Positions 23,849 to 32,776 are shown, counted from the stretch's first letter. The stretch: DNA of 41,770 nucleotides from Leptolinea sp. UBA5366 (GCA_002407845.1 DHPK01000010.1:119986-161755); one strand, 5' to 3'. Notes: generated by a model not told the origin, from the sequence alone. Program-made: numbers and translations.

Positions 23849-23908
23849 TTATTCTCTAAACAAAATTTTACCGTATAAAAATCCTGTTTTGTAAATTTAA
23901 TAAATCTC

Positions 23909-24700
23909 TTATTCACTGATTTCGAACAAGTGCAGGCTGTTTTCCATGGTGCGGGCGCAAACCTCAGCTGCAGTCAGGTTTTTCAGCGCAGCGACTTTCT
24001 CGGCAATCAGCGGAATATACATTGGCTCATTGCGCTGCCCGCGGTAGGGCAGCGGCGTCAGATAAGGCGCGTCGGTTTCCAAAATGATCGCTTCAAGCGG
24101 TGTTTTAAGCAGAATTTCATCCCGGCGCGGCACTTTTTTATAAGTGTAAGCACCGCCGATGCCGAGGTAAAAACCGGCATTAACTGCCTCAAGCGCCGCA
24201 TCCGCGTCTTCGTCGAAAGCGTGCAAAACGCCGCTGTTCGCCGGGTTGGATTGTTTCCAGCCGTTCAGCAGCGGCCAGAGCTGATCGAACGCCTGCCGGC
24301 AGTGGATCAACACTGGCTTGCCAAGGTCGCCAGCGGTTTTCAGCTGCGCCTTAAAGGATTGCAGCTGGATTTCCGGCGGGCAATACTCGCGATAGAAATC
24401 AAGCCCGATTTCGCCGATTGCGATACATTTTGGATGCGCAGCGAATTGAGCCAGCGTTTCAGCCATTTCAGGCTGCCAGTCATTTGAATCGTTGGGATGC
24501 ACCCCCGCAGCGAAAAAAATGGCTGGATTTTCTTCAGCCATTTTTTGAGCGATTGCGCTGGTTTCCAGGTTGATCCCCGGAACGATGATTTTTCTTACAT
24601 TCTGCGCAGCGGCTTTTTCAACCACCTGCTGCCAGTCTTCAGAAAAGGCCGGCAGATTCAGGTGGCAGTGTGTGTCAAGATAATAAGCTGCGTTATTCAA
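23909..24700 (-). CDS. TatD-family metal-dependent hydrolase
   Basis: A 263-residue TatD-type amidohydrolase-fold enzyme, a family with 3'-5' exonuclease activity on DNA and RNA. The metal motifs are all visible: DTHCHLNLP (near 9-17), GEIGLDFYREYC (near 96-107), a His in LIHCRQAF (near 132), HAFDEDAD (near 160) and ETDAPYLTP (near 212). The start is a TTG at 24698-24700 that overlaps the end of the phosphohexomutase gene by 8 nt, implying translational coupling. No better start codon is seen before the DTH motif. Confidence 0.92.
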   Translation of the reverse strand: MNNAAYYLDTHCHLNLPAFSEDWQQVVEKAAAQNVRKIIVPGINLETSAIAQKMAEENPAIFFAAGVHPNDSNDWQPEMAETLAQFAAHPKCIAIGEIGLDFYREYCPPEIQLQSFKAQLKTAGDLGKPVLIHCRQAFDQLWPLLNGWKQSNPANSGVLHAFDEDADAALEAVNAGFYLGIGGAYTYKKVPRRDEILLKTPLEAIILETDAPYLTPLPYRGQRNEPMYIPLIAEKVAALKNLTAAEVCARTMENSLHLFEISE

Positions 24701-26114
24701 TCCCGGCGACCTTCAGCCCGGTGGCAAGAATATCTTTAACAGCTTCAGGGTGGGTTGTTTCGGTGTAAACGCGGATGATCGGCTCTGTGCCGGAGAAGCG
24801 GATCAGCATCCAGCCGCCATCTTCCATTGAGAACTTGTAGCCGTCTGTGGTGTTCAAACCAGTCACTTTCAAGCCGCCGAGCGTCTCCGGCTGATTGTCC
24901 ATGATCCGTTGTTTCTTTTCAGCCGTATCACCCTTGAAAGCCGTGTCAATGCGTTCGTAATAATGCGGTCCGACGATCTCAAACAGCCATTTCAGCAATT
25001 CGGATGGTTTTTTGCCAGTCTTGACCATGAAATCGAGGAAGTACAGGTTGGCTAAAATTCCATCACGTTCCGGGACATTTCCGCGGAAAGCGTAACCGCC
25101 CGATTCTTCCCCGCCGATGATTGCGTTCGTTTCAGTGAATTTCGGCGCGACATACTTGAATCCCACGCCGGTTTCGAAAATCGGCACGTCATATTTTTTG
25201 GCAAGCTTATCCAGCATGGTGGTGGTCGAAAGTGTTTTAACGATCGCCCCGCGTTCTTTGCGGATTTCGAGGAGATAAAGCGTCAGCAGCGCCATGACCT
25301 GCAACTGATTGAGGAAAACGCCATTCTCATCGCCCAGACCGCAGCGATCCGCGTCGCCATCAGTGATCAGCAGCACATCTGCACCCAGTTCAACCGTTTT
25401 CTGCAGACCAACGTCCACGTTCGGCGGAATGGGTTCCGGCCGTTTCATTTCCGGGAACATTGGGTTGCGTTCATTGTGGATTTCAATGATTTCGGTTTTA
25501 TCCCCGCCGAGCAGCCTGGTGAACCAGCCGGCGCCGTTACCCCACATCGGATCAACCAGAATTTTCAAGCCGGCTTTCCGGATCGGTTCAACATCAATCA
25601 GGTCTTTCAGGTGAGCGATATAGTTGACAGAAGCGTCGAAATATTCAATTTTTCCAGCAGCAATGCCTTCATTCAGCATCATTCGCTTGACGTCCGCGAC
25701 ATCGTCCGGAATAGCGGCTTCAATTTCAAGCAGCCCCTCAGGATCAATCGCACCGCCGGTCTCATCCCGAACTTTGAAACCGTTGTCAGCCGGGGGATTA
25801 TGCGATGCGGTGATGTTAATCGCGCCGATGGCTTTTTTATCGACGACCGCATAGGAAATGACAGGTGTCGGCGTCGCTTCCTGGGTCAGCAGGACATTGA
25901 ACCCGTTCCCTGCCAGAACTTCCGCGCAGGCAGCCGCAAAATTTTCTGAATGGAAGCGCTTGTCATAGCCAACTACAACGCTTTTCCCCTGTCTGCCATG
26001 GCTGATCAGATAATTGGCAAAGCCCTGCGCGCAGCGCCGACAATTATCAAACGTATATTCCTCTGCAATATAGGCACGCCAGCCATCTGTACCAAATTTG
26101 ATTTTCAGGCTCAT
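24693..26114 (-). CDS. Phosphoglucomutase/phosphomannomutase family protein
   Basis: A 473-residue alpha-D-phosphohexomutase with all four signatures. The catalytic serine loop is ITASHNPPADNG (near 100-111), the metal loop DGDADRCG (near 255), the sugar-binding GEESGG (near 335) and the phosphate-binding RFSGTEP (near 442). It interconverts hexose 1- and 6-phosphates; sequence alone does not separate glucose, mannose or glucosamine specificity. GGAGG lies 6-7 nt before the ATG. The promoter has a GGTATAAT -10. It heads a two-gene unit with tatD. Confidence 0.93.
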   Translation of the reverse strand: MSLKIKFGTDGWRAYIAEEYTFDNCRRCAQGFANYLISHGRQGKSVVVGYDKRFHSENFAAACAEVLAGNGFNVLLTQEATPTPVISYAVVDKKAIGAINITASHNPPADNGFKVRDETGGAIDPEGLLEIEAAIPDDVADVKRMMLNEGIAAGKIEYFDASVNYIAHLKDLIDVEPIRKAGLKILVDPMWGNGAGWFTRLLGGDKTEIIEIHNERNPMFPEMKRPEPIPPNVDVGLQKTVELGADVLLITDGDADRCGLGDENGVFLNQLQVMALLTLYLLEIRKERGAIVKTLSTTTMLDKLAKKYDVPIFETGVGFKYVAPKFTETNAIIGGEESGGYAFRGNVPERDGILANLYFLDFMVKTGKKPSELLKWLFEIVGPHYYERIDTAFKGDTAEKKQRIMDNQPETLGGLKVTGLNTTDGYKFSMEDGGWMLIRFSGTEPIIRVYTETTHPEAVKDILATGLKVAGIE

Positions 26115-26163
26115 TCATAACCTCCGTTATTCTTTTGTGGATTAATTTGCTGCTTGTTTATTA

Positions 26164-26169
26164 ATTATA
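26164..26169 (-). promoter_or_regulatory. -10 box of the phosphohexomutase-tatD unit
   Basis: TATAAT preceded by GG on the minus strand, about 50 nt before the ATG at 26114. The -35 match is weak. Confidence 0.5.
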
Positions 26170-26194
26170 CCTTTTGTGCATTATTTCTAAAATA

Positions 26195-26217
26195 GATCAA
26201 GCGCCCTGACGCTTGGT
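26195..26217 (-). terminator. Weak terminator-like hairpin after the nadE-lipoprotein unit
   Basis: CAAGCG/CGCTTG stem (26198-26203 and 26210-26215) with a 6-nt loop, immediately after the lipoprotein stop. The tail on the minus strand is ATCTATTTTAG, only partly T-rich. Confidence 0.4.
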
Positions 26218-26218
26218 C

Positions 26219-27469
26219 TTAGTAATAAGTCTCTTCCGGCGCTGTGATTTCGACATAGTACCAGGTATCCCCGCGCAGGCCAAAAAAAGTGATCAGCAGG
26301 TCAGCATAATAGGGGTTCAAGTCCTGCTGGTCGCCGACCAGTCCGAAGATGATCTCGTCAAATCCCAATGGATAATCGACGCGGTTCACGGCGAAGCCAT
26401 AGCCGTCCGCCCGCTGGTAAAAGTAGAACAGGTTGTAATGGATGATCGAAAATCCGAATGTTCGCAGATAACCGTAAGTCTTGTCATAATTGATCTGGCT
26501 CATCAGTGTCCGGTCAGAGTAGATGATTTCTGAAACTGCCGGTTCCGGATTGATGTCAACCGTCATGCGGATGGGCAGGAACCAATCACCGCCATGGTTT
26601 ACGATGCCCCAGGTGTAGAACATCGGGTTTTTCGTATGCGGGAACCAAAAATCAAAAAACTCATATCCGTTGCTGTAAACGGTCATATTCGCGCGGGTCG
26701 GGAAATTGGGATCGCGATTGGTATCTTCGGCATATTCCAGCCCTTCGGTATAAGATTCGCCGTAATATCCATAGGAAAAATGCGTCCGACCGCCGAGCGC
26801 TGATAATCTACGCTTTTCAATGTTTTCATCCAGCGACCCTTCGACCGGATTCAGCCGCAGCGGGGCTGCAAGGGGCGGGGAAGCGAGTTCATATTCTTTG
26901 TAGGCCATGCCGGAAGGCAGGTTGAAAATTTCTGTCCGGCTGGCAGTTTCACTTCTGACAATCCCATCGATCACGATCGCATCCGCATTAAGGATCGTCG
27001 GATCTTCGCGGTCGGTTGCGCCGTATACTGCGACTTTCCCGCCGGTCTTTACGACGCTCCTGGGAACAATCTTTTTCTCAGCGTCCACATAGAAACAAAA
27101 ATCATCGCATTTAACGGTGTACGTATCACCGGAGCGGTTTTTTACGCTGAAGTTCGTGCCGCTGAACTCGGTGACGGTTCCGACCACCATCGCCGCCTGG
27201 TTTGATTTGTCGGGAACAGGCTGTTCGACGATGTGGGCAAAAATTCTGGCATCAGTGTCATAGATAATGTTGCTTTCAGGAACGGGCGTGCTTTGCGGGG
27301 TGGCTTCCGGCGCCAGCGTTGGCAGCGTCGGCAATATCGCCAGGTTGACCAGCGAAGTGGGGGTGCGTTCCGGTATCAAGGTCGGTTGAACGGCTTCAAT
27401 CAGATAGCAGCCGCTGACCAGCAGGCTCAGTAAAAGAATGAAAGAGAGGGTCTTGATCCCATTTTTCAT
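26219..27469 (-). CDS. Lipoprotein of unknown function, coupled to nadE
   Basis: A 416-residue predicted lipoprotein. The signal peptide ends in LLVSGC (Cys at 21) and is followed by a Pro/Thr-rich linker (about 30-65). A small beta-rich, OB-like region (about 92-160) includes VGTVTEFSGTNFSVKN, and a C-terminal domain (about 190-416) is rich in Tyr, Phe and Trp. No known family was recognised. The ATG overlaps the nadE stop as ATGA, so the two are translationally coupled although no functional link is obvious. Aromatic-rich composition and the lipobox point to the outer face of the membrane. Confidence 0.72.
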   Translation of the reverse strand: MKNGIKTLSFILLLSLLVSGCYLIEAVQPTLIPERTPTSLVNLAILPTLPTLAPEATPQSTPVPESNIIYDTDARIFAHIVEQPVPDKSNQAAMVVGTVTEFSGTNFSVKNRSGDTYTVKCDDFCFYVDAEKKIVPRSVVKTGGKVAVYGATDREDPTILNADAIVIDGIVRSETASRTEIFNLPSGMAYKEYELASPPLAAPLRLNPVEGSLDENIEKRRLSALGGRTHFSYGYYGESYTEGLEYAEDTNRDPNFPTRANMTVYSNGYEFFDFWFPHTKNPMFYTWGIVNHGGDWFLPIRMTVDINPEPAVSEIIYSDRTLMSQINYDKTYGYLRTFGFSIIHYNLFYFYQRADGYGFAVNRVDYPLGFDEIIFGLVGDQQDLNPYYADLLITFFGLRGDTWYYVEITAPEETYY

Positions 27470-29427
27470 GAGGCAGCGATTCTCCGGTATTTTTTCTTTT
27501 CGTTTGGCTTTGGCTCCTCTTTTTTCTCGAGATCCGCCAGCCAGGCAGCGGCAGCGGCATCGCTCGGCATGCGCCAGTCACCGCGCGGTGACAGCGAAAC
27601 GGACCCGACCTTGGGACCGTCCGGCAGGCAGGAGCGTTTGAACTGGTTTGCAAAAAAGCGTTTCAGGAACAATTTCAGCAAGCGCTGGATTTCTTCAGAA
27701 ATGTAACTGCCGGCAAATGCCTGCTCAGCAAGCCAGAGTGTTTTTTGAGGCGTAAAACTGCGGCGAATCAGGTAATAAAGGAAGAAATCATGCAGTTCAT
27801 AAGGACCGATGATCGATTCTGTCAGCTGCGTCATTTTCCCAGCCTGCGCCGGCAGCAGTTCCGGGCTGACCGGAGTTGCCAGGATGTCCAGCAAAACTTT
27901 TGCAGTCCGTGGTTCAGCCAGATGGGCTGCGTAATAGCGTACCAGATCGCGAACCAGCGTCTTGGGAACGGAGGCATTCACGCCGTACATGCTCATATGG
28001 TCGCCGTTGTAAGTCGCCCATCCCAGCGCGAGTTCGGACAGGTCGCCAGTGCCAACGACGAAACCATTGTGCTGGTGGCAGATGTCCATCAGGACCTGCG
28101 TGCGCTCCCGCGCCTGTGCGTTTTCGAAGAGAACGTCATGATTCATCTCATCATGACCCAGATCGCGAAAATGGCTCCGGACTGAGCGCGTGATGTCGAT
28201 TTCACGCAATGTCACGCCAAAAGCCCGGCAAAGCGTGACGGCATTTCTTTTGGTTCGGCGCGATGTGCCGAAGCTTGGCATCGTCACCGCGATGATGTCG
28301 GTGTTCGGCCGCCCGGCATCCTGCATTGTCTTGACGCAGACGAGCAGGGCGAGCGTCGAATCCAGCCCGCCGGACACGCCGATCACAAGGGAATCGGCAT
28401 GAACATGCGCAAGGCGTTTGCGCAGCCCGGCAATCTGAATTGCCAGAATGTCCCGGCAGCGATCCTGCAGCGCCTGCTCATCGGCAGGAATAAATGGATT
28501 TTTCCGCAGCGGACGGGTTAATTTGGAAATTTCAACGTTCATTGAAAATCGAATGAGCTGAAAATCTGTTCGGTCCTGTGCTGGAAACGAGGACTTCTTT
28601 TGCCTTTCGTTGGTCAAGTGTTCGAGATCCAGTTCAGCGATGCAGACCCCGCTGCCAAACGGTTCGGCTTCACTGATCAGTACCCCGTTTTCGGCAATCA
28701 GGTTATGCCCGGAAAAGACAAGATCGGTGGTCGATTCCCCATAGCCGGCATCCGCGTAAATATATCCGCAGCTGAATCGCGCGGATTGGCTCTGCACAAG
28801 CTGGCGGCGGAAAGCGCTTTTGCCGACGATTTCAGCACCGGCTGAGAGATTTGCGATCACTGCCGCGCCGGCTGTCACCGGATGGGGCAAATGCGAAACA
28901 GGTGTCCAGGACTCCTCTCCGATTTCCGTACTGAAAATGAAAGCGGGCATCTCCTCGCAGGCGAACAGCAAGCGGCTGCCAAACGGCACAGTTTCCCCGC
29001 AGCAGACTGCCGAGTCGTTTTTCTCGGGCGCTGCGCTGAAATAACGCCCTTCATCCGATGCACTGTCAATTTGGATCAGACGCTTCGGAACGATTCCCAA
29101 GACCTGTCCATGATAAAGGACTGCTGCACAGTTATACAGCTTGCCGTTATGACGCAGCGGCGTGCCGACAACGCTGATCAAATCGAGTGCGGCGCTGGCG
29201 GCTGCCAGCTGAGCGAGGGCTTTTTCAGCTGTTTCGAGCAGCACCTGCTGGGTGAACAGATCTCCGCACGTAGCTCCTGTCAGGCAGAGTTCGGGGAAGA
29301 CTGCCAGATTGACCTCCTGGTCAACGCAGTGTTTCATCAGCTCTAAAATCTGCCGGGCATTATGATCACAGTCAGCAACAATAATTTCTGGTGTGCAGGC
29401 TGCTGCCCGTATAAAACCGTAATTCAT
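27466..29427 (-). CDS. nadE: NAD+ synthase NadE with a defective glutaminase domain
   Basis: A 653-residue two-domain enzyme: an N-terminal nitrilase-like glutaminase (about 1-285) and a C-terminal ATP-pyrophosphatase NAD synthase (about 315-640) with the P-loop GVSGGLDST. It makes NAD from deamido-NAD, ATP and an ammonia source. In the glutaminase triad Glu46 (FPELCLTG) and Lys115 (VPKRL) are present. The nucleophile position reads STEIGEESW, with Gly170 (codon GGA at 28918-28920) where the M. tuberculosis enzyme has Cys176 (EICED). Glutamine use is therefore doubtful; free ammonia may be used. The ribosome-binding site is GGAGG, 6 nt from the ATG. Confidence 0.93.
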   Translation of the reverse strand: MNYGFIRAAACTPEIIVADCDHNARQILELMKHCVDQEVNLAVFPELCLTGATCGDLFTQQVLLETAEKALAQLAAASAALDLISVVGTPLRHNGKLYNCAAVLYHGQVLGIVPKRLIQIDSASDEGRYFSAAPEKNDSAVCCGETVPFGSRLLFACEEMPAFIFSTEIGEESWTPVSHLPHPVTAGAAVIANLSAGAEIVGKSAFRRQLVQSQSARFSCGYIYADAGYGESTTDLVFSGHNLIAENGVLISEAEPFGSGVCIAELDLEHLTNERQKKSSFPAQDRTDFQLIRFSMNVEISKLTRPLRKNPFIPADEQALQDRCRDILAIQIAGLRKRLAHVHADSLVIGVSGGLDSTLALLVCVKTMQDAGRPNTDIIAVTMPSFGTSRRTKRNAVTLCRAFGVTLREIDITRSVRSHFRDLGHDEMNHDVLFENAQARERTQVLMDICHQHNGFVVGTGDLSELALGWATYNGDHMSMYGVNASVPKTLVRDLVRYYAAHLAEPRTAKVLLDILATPVSPELLPAQAGKMTQLTESIIGPYELHDFFLYYLIRRSFTPQKTLWLAEQAFAGSYISEEIQRLLKLFLKRFFANQFKRSCLPDGPKVGSVSLSPRGDWRMPSDAAAAAWLADLEKKEEPKPNEKKKYRRIAAS

Positions 29428-29499
29428 AGAAAGCCTCCGTCTGGTGGATGCTAAAAATCTTTCCGCTTCAGCGTCGGACAGCTGGGATTGAGCCTGTCC

Positions 29500-29511
29500 T
29501 AATTCGAATTA
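29500..29511. promoter_or_regulatory. Palindrome between nadE and the metal transporter genes
   Basis: TAATTCGAATTA, a perfect 12-bp palindrome, lies just downstream of a possible nadE -10 (TATCAT on the minus strand). It is a candidate operator. The rest of the 195-bp gap has no gene. Confidence 0.35.
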
Positions 29512-29609
29512 ATGATAACACCTGCATCGGGTTCCGTCTCAATTTCTGTCCCGCCATGAGGCGATTTATGACCGCAGGGTGACGATCGGCTGACCATACC
29601 GAATTGGAG

Positions 29610-29615
29610 TACAAT
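29610..29615 (+). promoter_or_regulatory. -10 box of the metal ABC transporter, leaderless arrangement
   Basis: TACAAT ends 7 nt before the ATG at 29623, which puts the transcription start at the start codon. No ribosome-binding site lies at a useful distance, and no -35 match was found. Confidence 0.45.
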
Positions 29616-29622
29616 TCTGCCT

Positions 29623-30366
29623 ATGAATCACGACACGAGCAGTCCGATCATTCGCATCCAAAACGCCGATCTCGGTTACAGGACGGATGAAATTCCAGCG
29701 CTGAGCAGCATTAATCTGAACATTTATCCCGGAGATCAGGTGGCGATCATCGGCCCGAACGGCGCCGGCAAGACTACCTTGTTAAAAACAATCGTTGGTC
29801 TGATCATGCCGTTGAAGGGGGAGGTCAATGTTCATGGTTCGCAGCATGGTGCGCTGAAAGATTGCGTTTCTTACATTCCGCAGAAAGAAACAATTGACTG
29901 GAATTATCCGATCACGGTTCGCGATGTCGTCATGATGGGACGCTATGGCAAGATTCCGTTTTGCAAAGCGCCAGCGGCAAAGGATCGGCAGGCGGTAGAC
30001 CAGGCGCTCAAACGCATGGGCATCGAAGCGCTGGCTGACCGAAAGATTCGGGATTGTTCGGGCGGGCAGCAACAGCGGGTTTTTCTGGCGCGATCTTTGG
30101 CGCAGGAGCCGCATATTCTGCTGATGGATGAGCCGTTTAACGGCGTTGATCTCGCGACGCAGGCGGTCATCCTCGAAAATTTGAAAGAATTCAAGACACG
30201 TCAGGTGACAACGCTGGTCGCCACACACGACTTGTCTCTGGTTTATGACCATTTTGAAAAAGTTCTGCTGCTGGATCGGAGTGTAATTGCCTTCGGATTG
30301 CGCGCGGAAGTGCTGACGGATGACAATCTGCAAAAGGCATTTGGGAAGAAAACGGTGATATTCTGA
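29623..30366 (+). CDS. Zinc/manganese-type ABC transporter ATP-binding protein
   Basis: A 247-residue ABC ATPase of the zinc/manganese/iron (ZnuC/MntB) class. Walker A is GPNGAGKT (near 46-53). YIPQKETIDWNYPITV gives the Q-loop with the family-typical DWNYP sequence. The signature is CSGGQQQR and Walker B is LLMDEP, with the H-loop in VATHD. It powers metal uptake with the permease encoded next, whose ATG overlaps this stop by one base (TGATG). The metal is not determined. No substrate-binding lipoprotein gene is next to the pair. Confidence 0.92.
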   Translation: MNHDTSSPIIRIQNADLGYRTDEIPALSSINLNIYPGDQVAIIGPNGAGKTTLLKTIVGLIMPLKGEVNVHGSQHGALKDCVSYIPQKETIDWNYPITVRDVVMMGRYGKIPFCKAPAAKDRQAVDQALKRMGIEALADRKIRDCSGGQQQRVFLARSLAQEPHILLMDEPFNGVDLATQAVILENLKEFKTRQVTTLVATHDLSLVYDHFEKVLLLDRSVIAFGLRAEVLTDDNLQKAFGKKTVIF

Positions 30367-31202
30367 TGGAAATCCTGCTTGAACCTTTTCGTTTCGATTT
30401 CATGCTTCGCAGTTTTGCCGCAGCGATCATGGTCGGCATCGTCTGCTCAGTCATCGGCACCTTTGTCGTCGTGCGTTCAATGGCATTTTTAGGCGATGCG
30501 CTGGCGCACGCGGTGCTGCCCGGTGTTGCGATCGCTTACATTTTTGGCGGGAATCTGACCGTTGGTGCGCTGATTGCCGCGATTGTGGTTGCGATTGGCA
30601 TCTCGCTGCTTTCCGATCAGGAAGAAATTAAAGAGGACACCGCCATCGGCATCTTCTTCACCGCGGCGCTTGCGCTCGGGATCGCGATCATCAGCACGAT
30701 TCGGACTTACGCTGTGGATTTGACTCATATCCTGTTCGGCAACGTGCTCGGCGTCACGAATCAGGATATTTATTTCATCCTGATCACCGGCGGAATTGTA
30801 TTGCTGATCGTTGTTTTGTTCTTCCGGTTCTTTCAGGTCGTCACTTTCGACCCGGTGATGGCAAAAACGCTGAACTGGAATGTCAAGCTGATCCGGACAA
30901 TCTTGCTGGTGCTGATTGCCGGAACCATCACGATTTCCATTAACACGGTTGGCTCCGGGCTGGTGACAGCCATGCTGATCACGCCGGCTGCGACCGCCCT
31001 GATGTTCACGCGCAAGCTGCAAACGACGATGCTGGCTGCGGCATGCTTTGGCGCTGCGTCCGGTTTTTTGGGACTCTATATCAGCTATTTCTTGAATATC
31101 AGCTCAGGCGCATCGATCGTGCTGACCGCTACGGTGTTTTTTATTATCGTCTATTCGATTCAGAAACTGTTTCCGCGCCGCAACAAAAAAGTCGAAGTCT
31201 GA
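30366..31202 (+). CDS. Zinc/manganese-type ABC transporter permease
   Basis: A 278-residue membrane protein of the ABC-3 (ZnuB/MntC) permease family with about eight hydrophobic helices. The family-typical VRSMAFLGDALAHAVLPGVA stretch (near 37-56) lies after helix 1. The later LNTVGSGLV-like INTVGSGLVTAMLITPAATA region (near 191-210) is also characteristic. It forms the metal channel for the ATPase encoded immediately upstream, which it overlaps by one base. The gene converges with glpK, leaving only 3 nt between stops. Confidence 0.92.
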   Translation: MEILLEPFRFDFMLRSFAAAIMVGIVCSVIGTFVVVRSMAFLGDALAHAVLPGVAIAYIFGGNLTVGALIAAIVVAIGISLLSDQEEIKEDTAIGIFFTAALALGIAIISTIRTYAVDLTHILFGNVLGVTNQDIYFILITGGIVLLIVVLFFRFFQVVTFDPVMAKTLNWNVKLIRTILLVLIAGTITISINTVGSGLVTAMLITPAATALMFTRKLQTTMLAAACFGAASGFLGLYISYFLNISSGASIVLTATVFFIIVYSIQKLFPRRNKKVEV

Positions 31203-31205
31203 TTT

Positions 31206-32702
31206 CTATTCTCCGTCCATCCAGCCCAGTGACCGTGCGACCGCTTTTTTCCAGCGGGCGGTCAATGCTGCGTTTTTCTCCGGGTTGCGAACAGGATGCC
31301 AGCGTTTGTCGACCTGCCAGTTTTCTCTGAGTTCAGCTAACGATTGCCAATAACCGACCTGTAGTCCAGCACCATAAGCGGCTCCCAGCGCGGTTGTTTC
31401 GCGGACAACCGGCCGGACGATCGGCACTTCCAGCAGGTCAGCCTGAAACTGCATCAGCAGCTCGTTGACCGTCATGCCGCCGTCAACTTTGAGTTCAGTC
31501 AACGCCACTCCCGCATCTTTTTTCATTGCCTCGACCACCTCGAGTGTCTGAAAAGCAGTTGCTTCCAATACTGCGCGCGCGATGTGGCCGCGGTTGGAAA
31601 AACGGGTCAGTCCGGCGATGATGCCGCGCGCGTCGCTGCGCCAATAAGGCGCGAACAAGCCGGAAAAAGCTGGCACAATGTAAACATCTCCATTATCCGG
31701 AACCTCGCGCGCCAGTGCTTCAATCTCTGCTGAAGAACTGATCATTTTCAGATTGTCACGCATCCACTGCACAAGTGAGCCGGCGATCGCGACCGATCCT
31801 TCAAGACAGTAAGCTGCCGGCTGGTCGCCGATCTGAAATCCGACGGTGGTGATCAGCCCATTGCGGCTGTGCACGGGCTGAGTGCCGGTGTTCAGCAGCA
31901 TGAAACAGCCAGTACCATAGGTGTTTTTCCCCTCTCCGGCATTGAAACAGGTCTGCCCAAAGAGCGCTGCCTGCTGGTCGCCAAAGACACCGGTGATTGG
32001 AATTTCTGCGCCGTTCTTTTGATAAGTCCCGAAATAACTGGCGGATGGTCTGATCTCGGGCAGGATCTGGGGCGGAATGTCAAGCTCTTGCAGAATTTCA
32101 GCGTCCCATGCCAGCGTTTCAAGATTCATCAACATGGTTCGGGACGCGTTCGTGACGTCCGTGACATGCTGACCGCCTCCGGTCAGGTTCCAGATCAGCC
32201 AGCTGTCGATCGTGCCGAACATCAGGTCGCCGTTGAGCGCCTCTTCAAACAATCCGCTGACGTTGTCAAACAGCCAGCGCAATTTGATGCCGGAAAAATA
32301 GACGGAGATCGGCAGCCCGGTTTTTTCGCGGAATCGATCCTGCCCCCCGTGCCGCCGCGATAAAAGCTCGCAAAGGGCATCGGTGCGCGTGTCCTGCCAG
32401 ACAATTGCGTTGTGGCAGGGGAGGCCTGTCTGGCGGTTCCAGACCACAGTTGTCTCACGTTGATTCGTGATCCCGATCGCCTGAATATCTTGAAAGACCG
32501 CTCCGGCTGCGCTAACTGCATTTTGGAAAACAGTCTCAACATTCCGAATGATTTCCATTGGATCATGCTCAACCCAGCCGGGTTTTGGCAGAATCTGACG
32601 ATGTTCCATTTGGTCAGACGAAACGATCTGTCCGCCATGATCAAATAGGATACAGCGGGTGCTGGTGGTGCCCTGATCAATTGCTGCGATGTATTTTGCC
32701 AT
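31206..32702 (-). CDS. glpK: Glycerol kinase
   Basis: A 498-residue FGGY-family kinase that phosphorylates glycerol to glycerol 3-phosphate. The N-terminal phosphate motif DQGTTSTRCILFD (7-19) is classic for GlpK. GITNQRETTVVWNR (near 77-90) and the active-site region WQDTRTD (near 101-107) bind substrate, and VDGGMTVNELLMQ lies in the C-terminal lobe. The start has AAGGAG 4-5 nt upstream. The gene stands alone; no glpF or glpD is adjacent. A glycerophosphodiester phosphodiesterase gene lies about 4 kb away and could supply related substrate. Confidence 0.97.
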   Translation of the reverse strand: MAKYIAAIDQGTTSTRCILFDHGGQIVSSDQMEHRQILPKPGWVEHDPMEIIRNVETVFQNAVSAAGAVFQDIQAIGITNQRETTVVWNRQTGLPCHNAIVWQDTRTDALCELLSRRHGGQDRFREKTGLPISVYFSGIKLRWLFDNVSGLFEEALNGDLMFGTIDSWLIWNLTGGGQHVTDVTNASRTMLMNLETLAWDAEILQELDIPPQILPEIRPSASYFGTYQKNGAEIPITGVFGDQQAALFGQTCFNAGEGKNTYGTGCFMLLNTGTQPVHSRNGLITTVGFQIGDQPAAYCLEGSVAIAGSLVQWMRDNLKMISSSAEIEALAREVPDNGDVYIVPAFSGLFAPYWRSDARGIIAGLTRFSNRGHIARAVLEATAFQTLEVVEAMKKDAGVALTELKVDGGMTVNELLMQFQADLLEVPIVRPVVRETTALGAAYGAGLQVGYWQSLAELRENWQVDKRWHPVRNPEKNAALTARWKKAVARSLGWMDGE

Positions 32703-32735
32703 TTCCGCTCCTTCGCGTGGGTGTCTGCTTGCCTA

Positions 32736-32741
32736 ATTATA
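32736..32741 (-). promoter_or_regulatory. -10 box of glpK
   Basis: TATAAT on the minus strand, 33 nt before the glpK ATG. It lies back to back with the divergent promoter at 32777. Confidence 0.5.
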
Positions 32742-32776
32742 TAGAAACCAACGCTGATTTTGGATGGAATTCCCCG

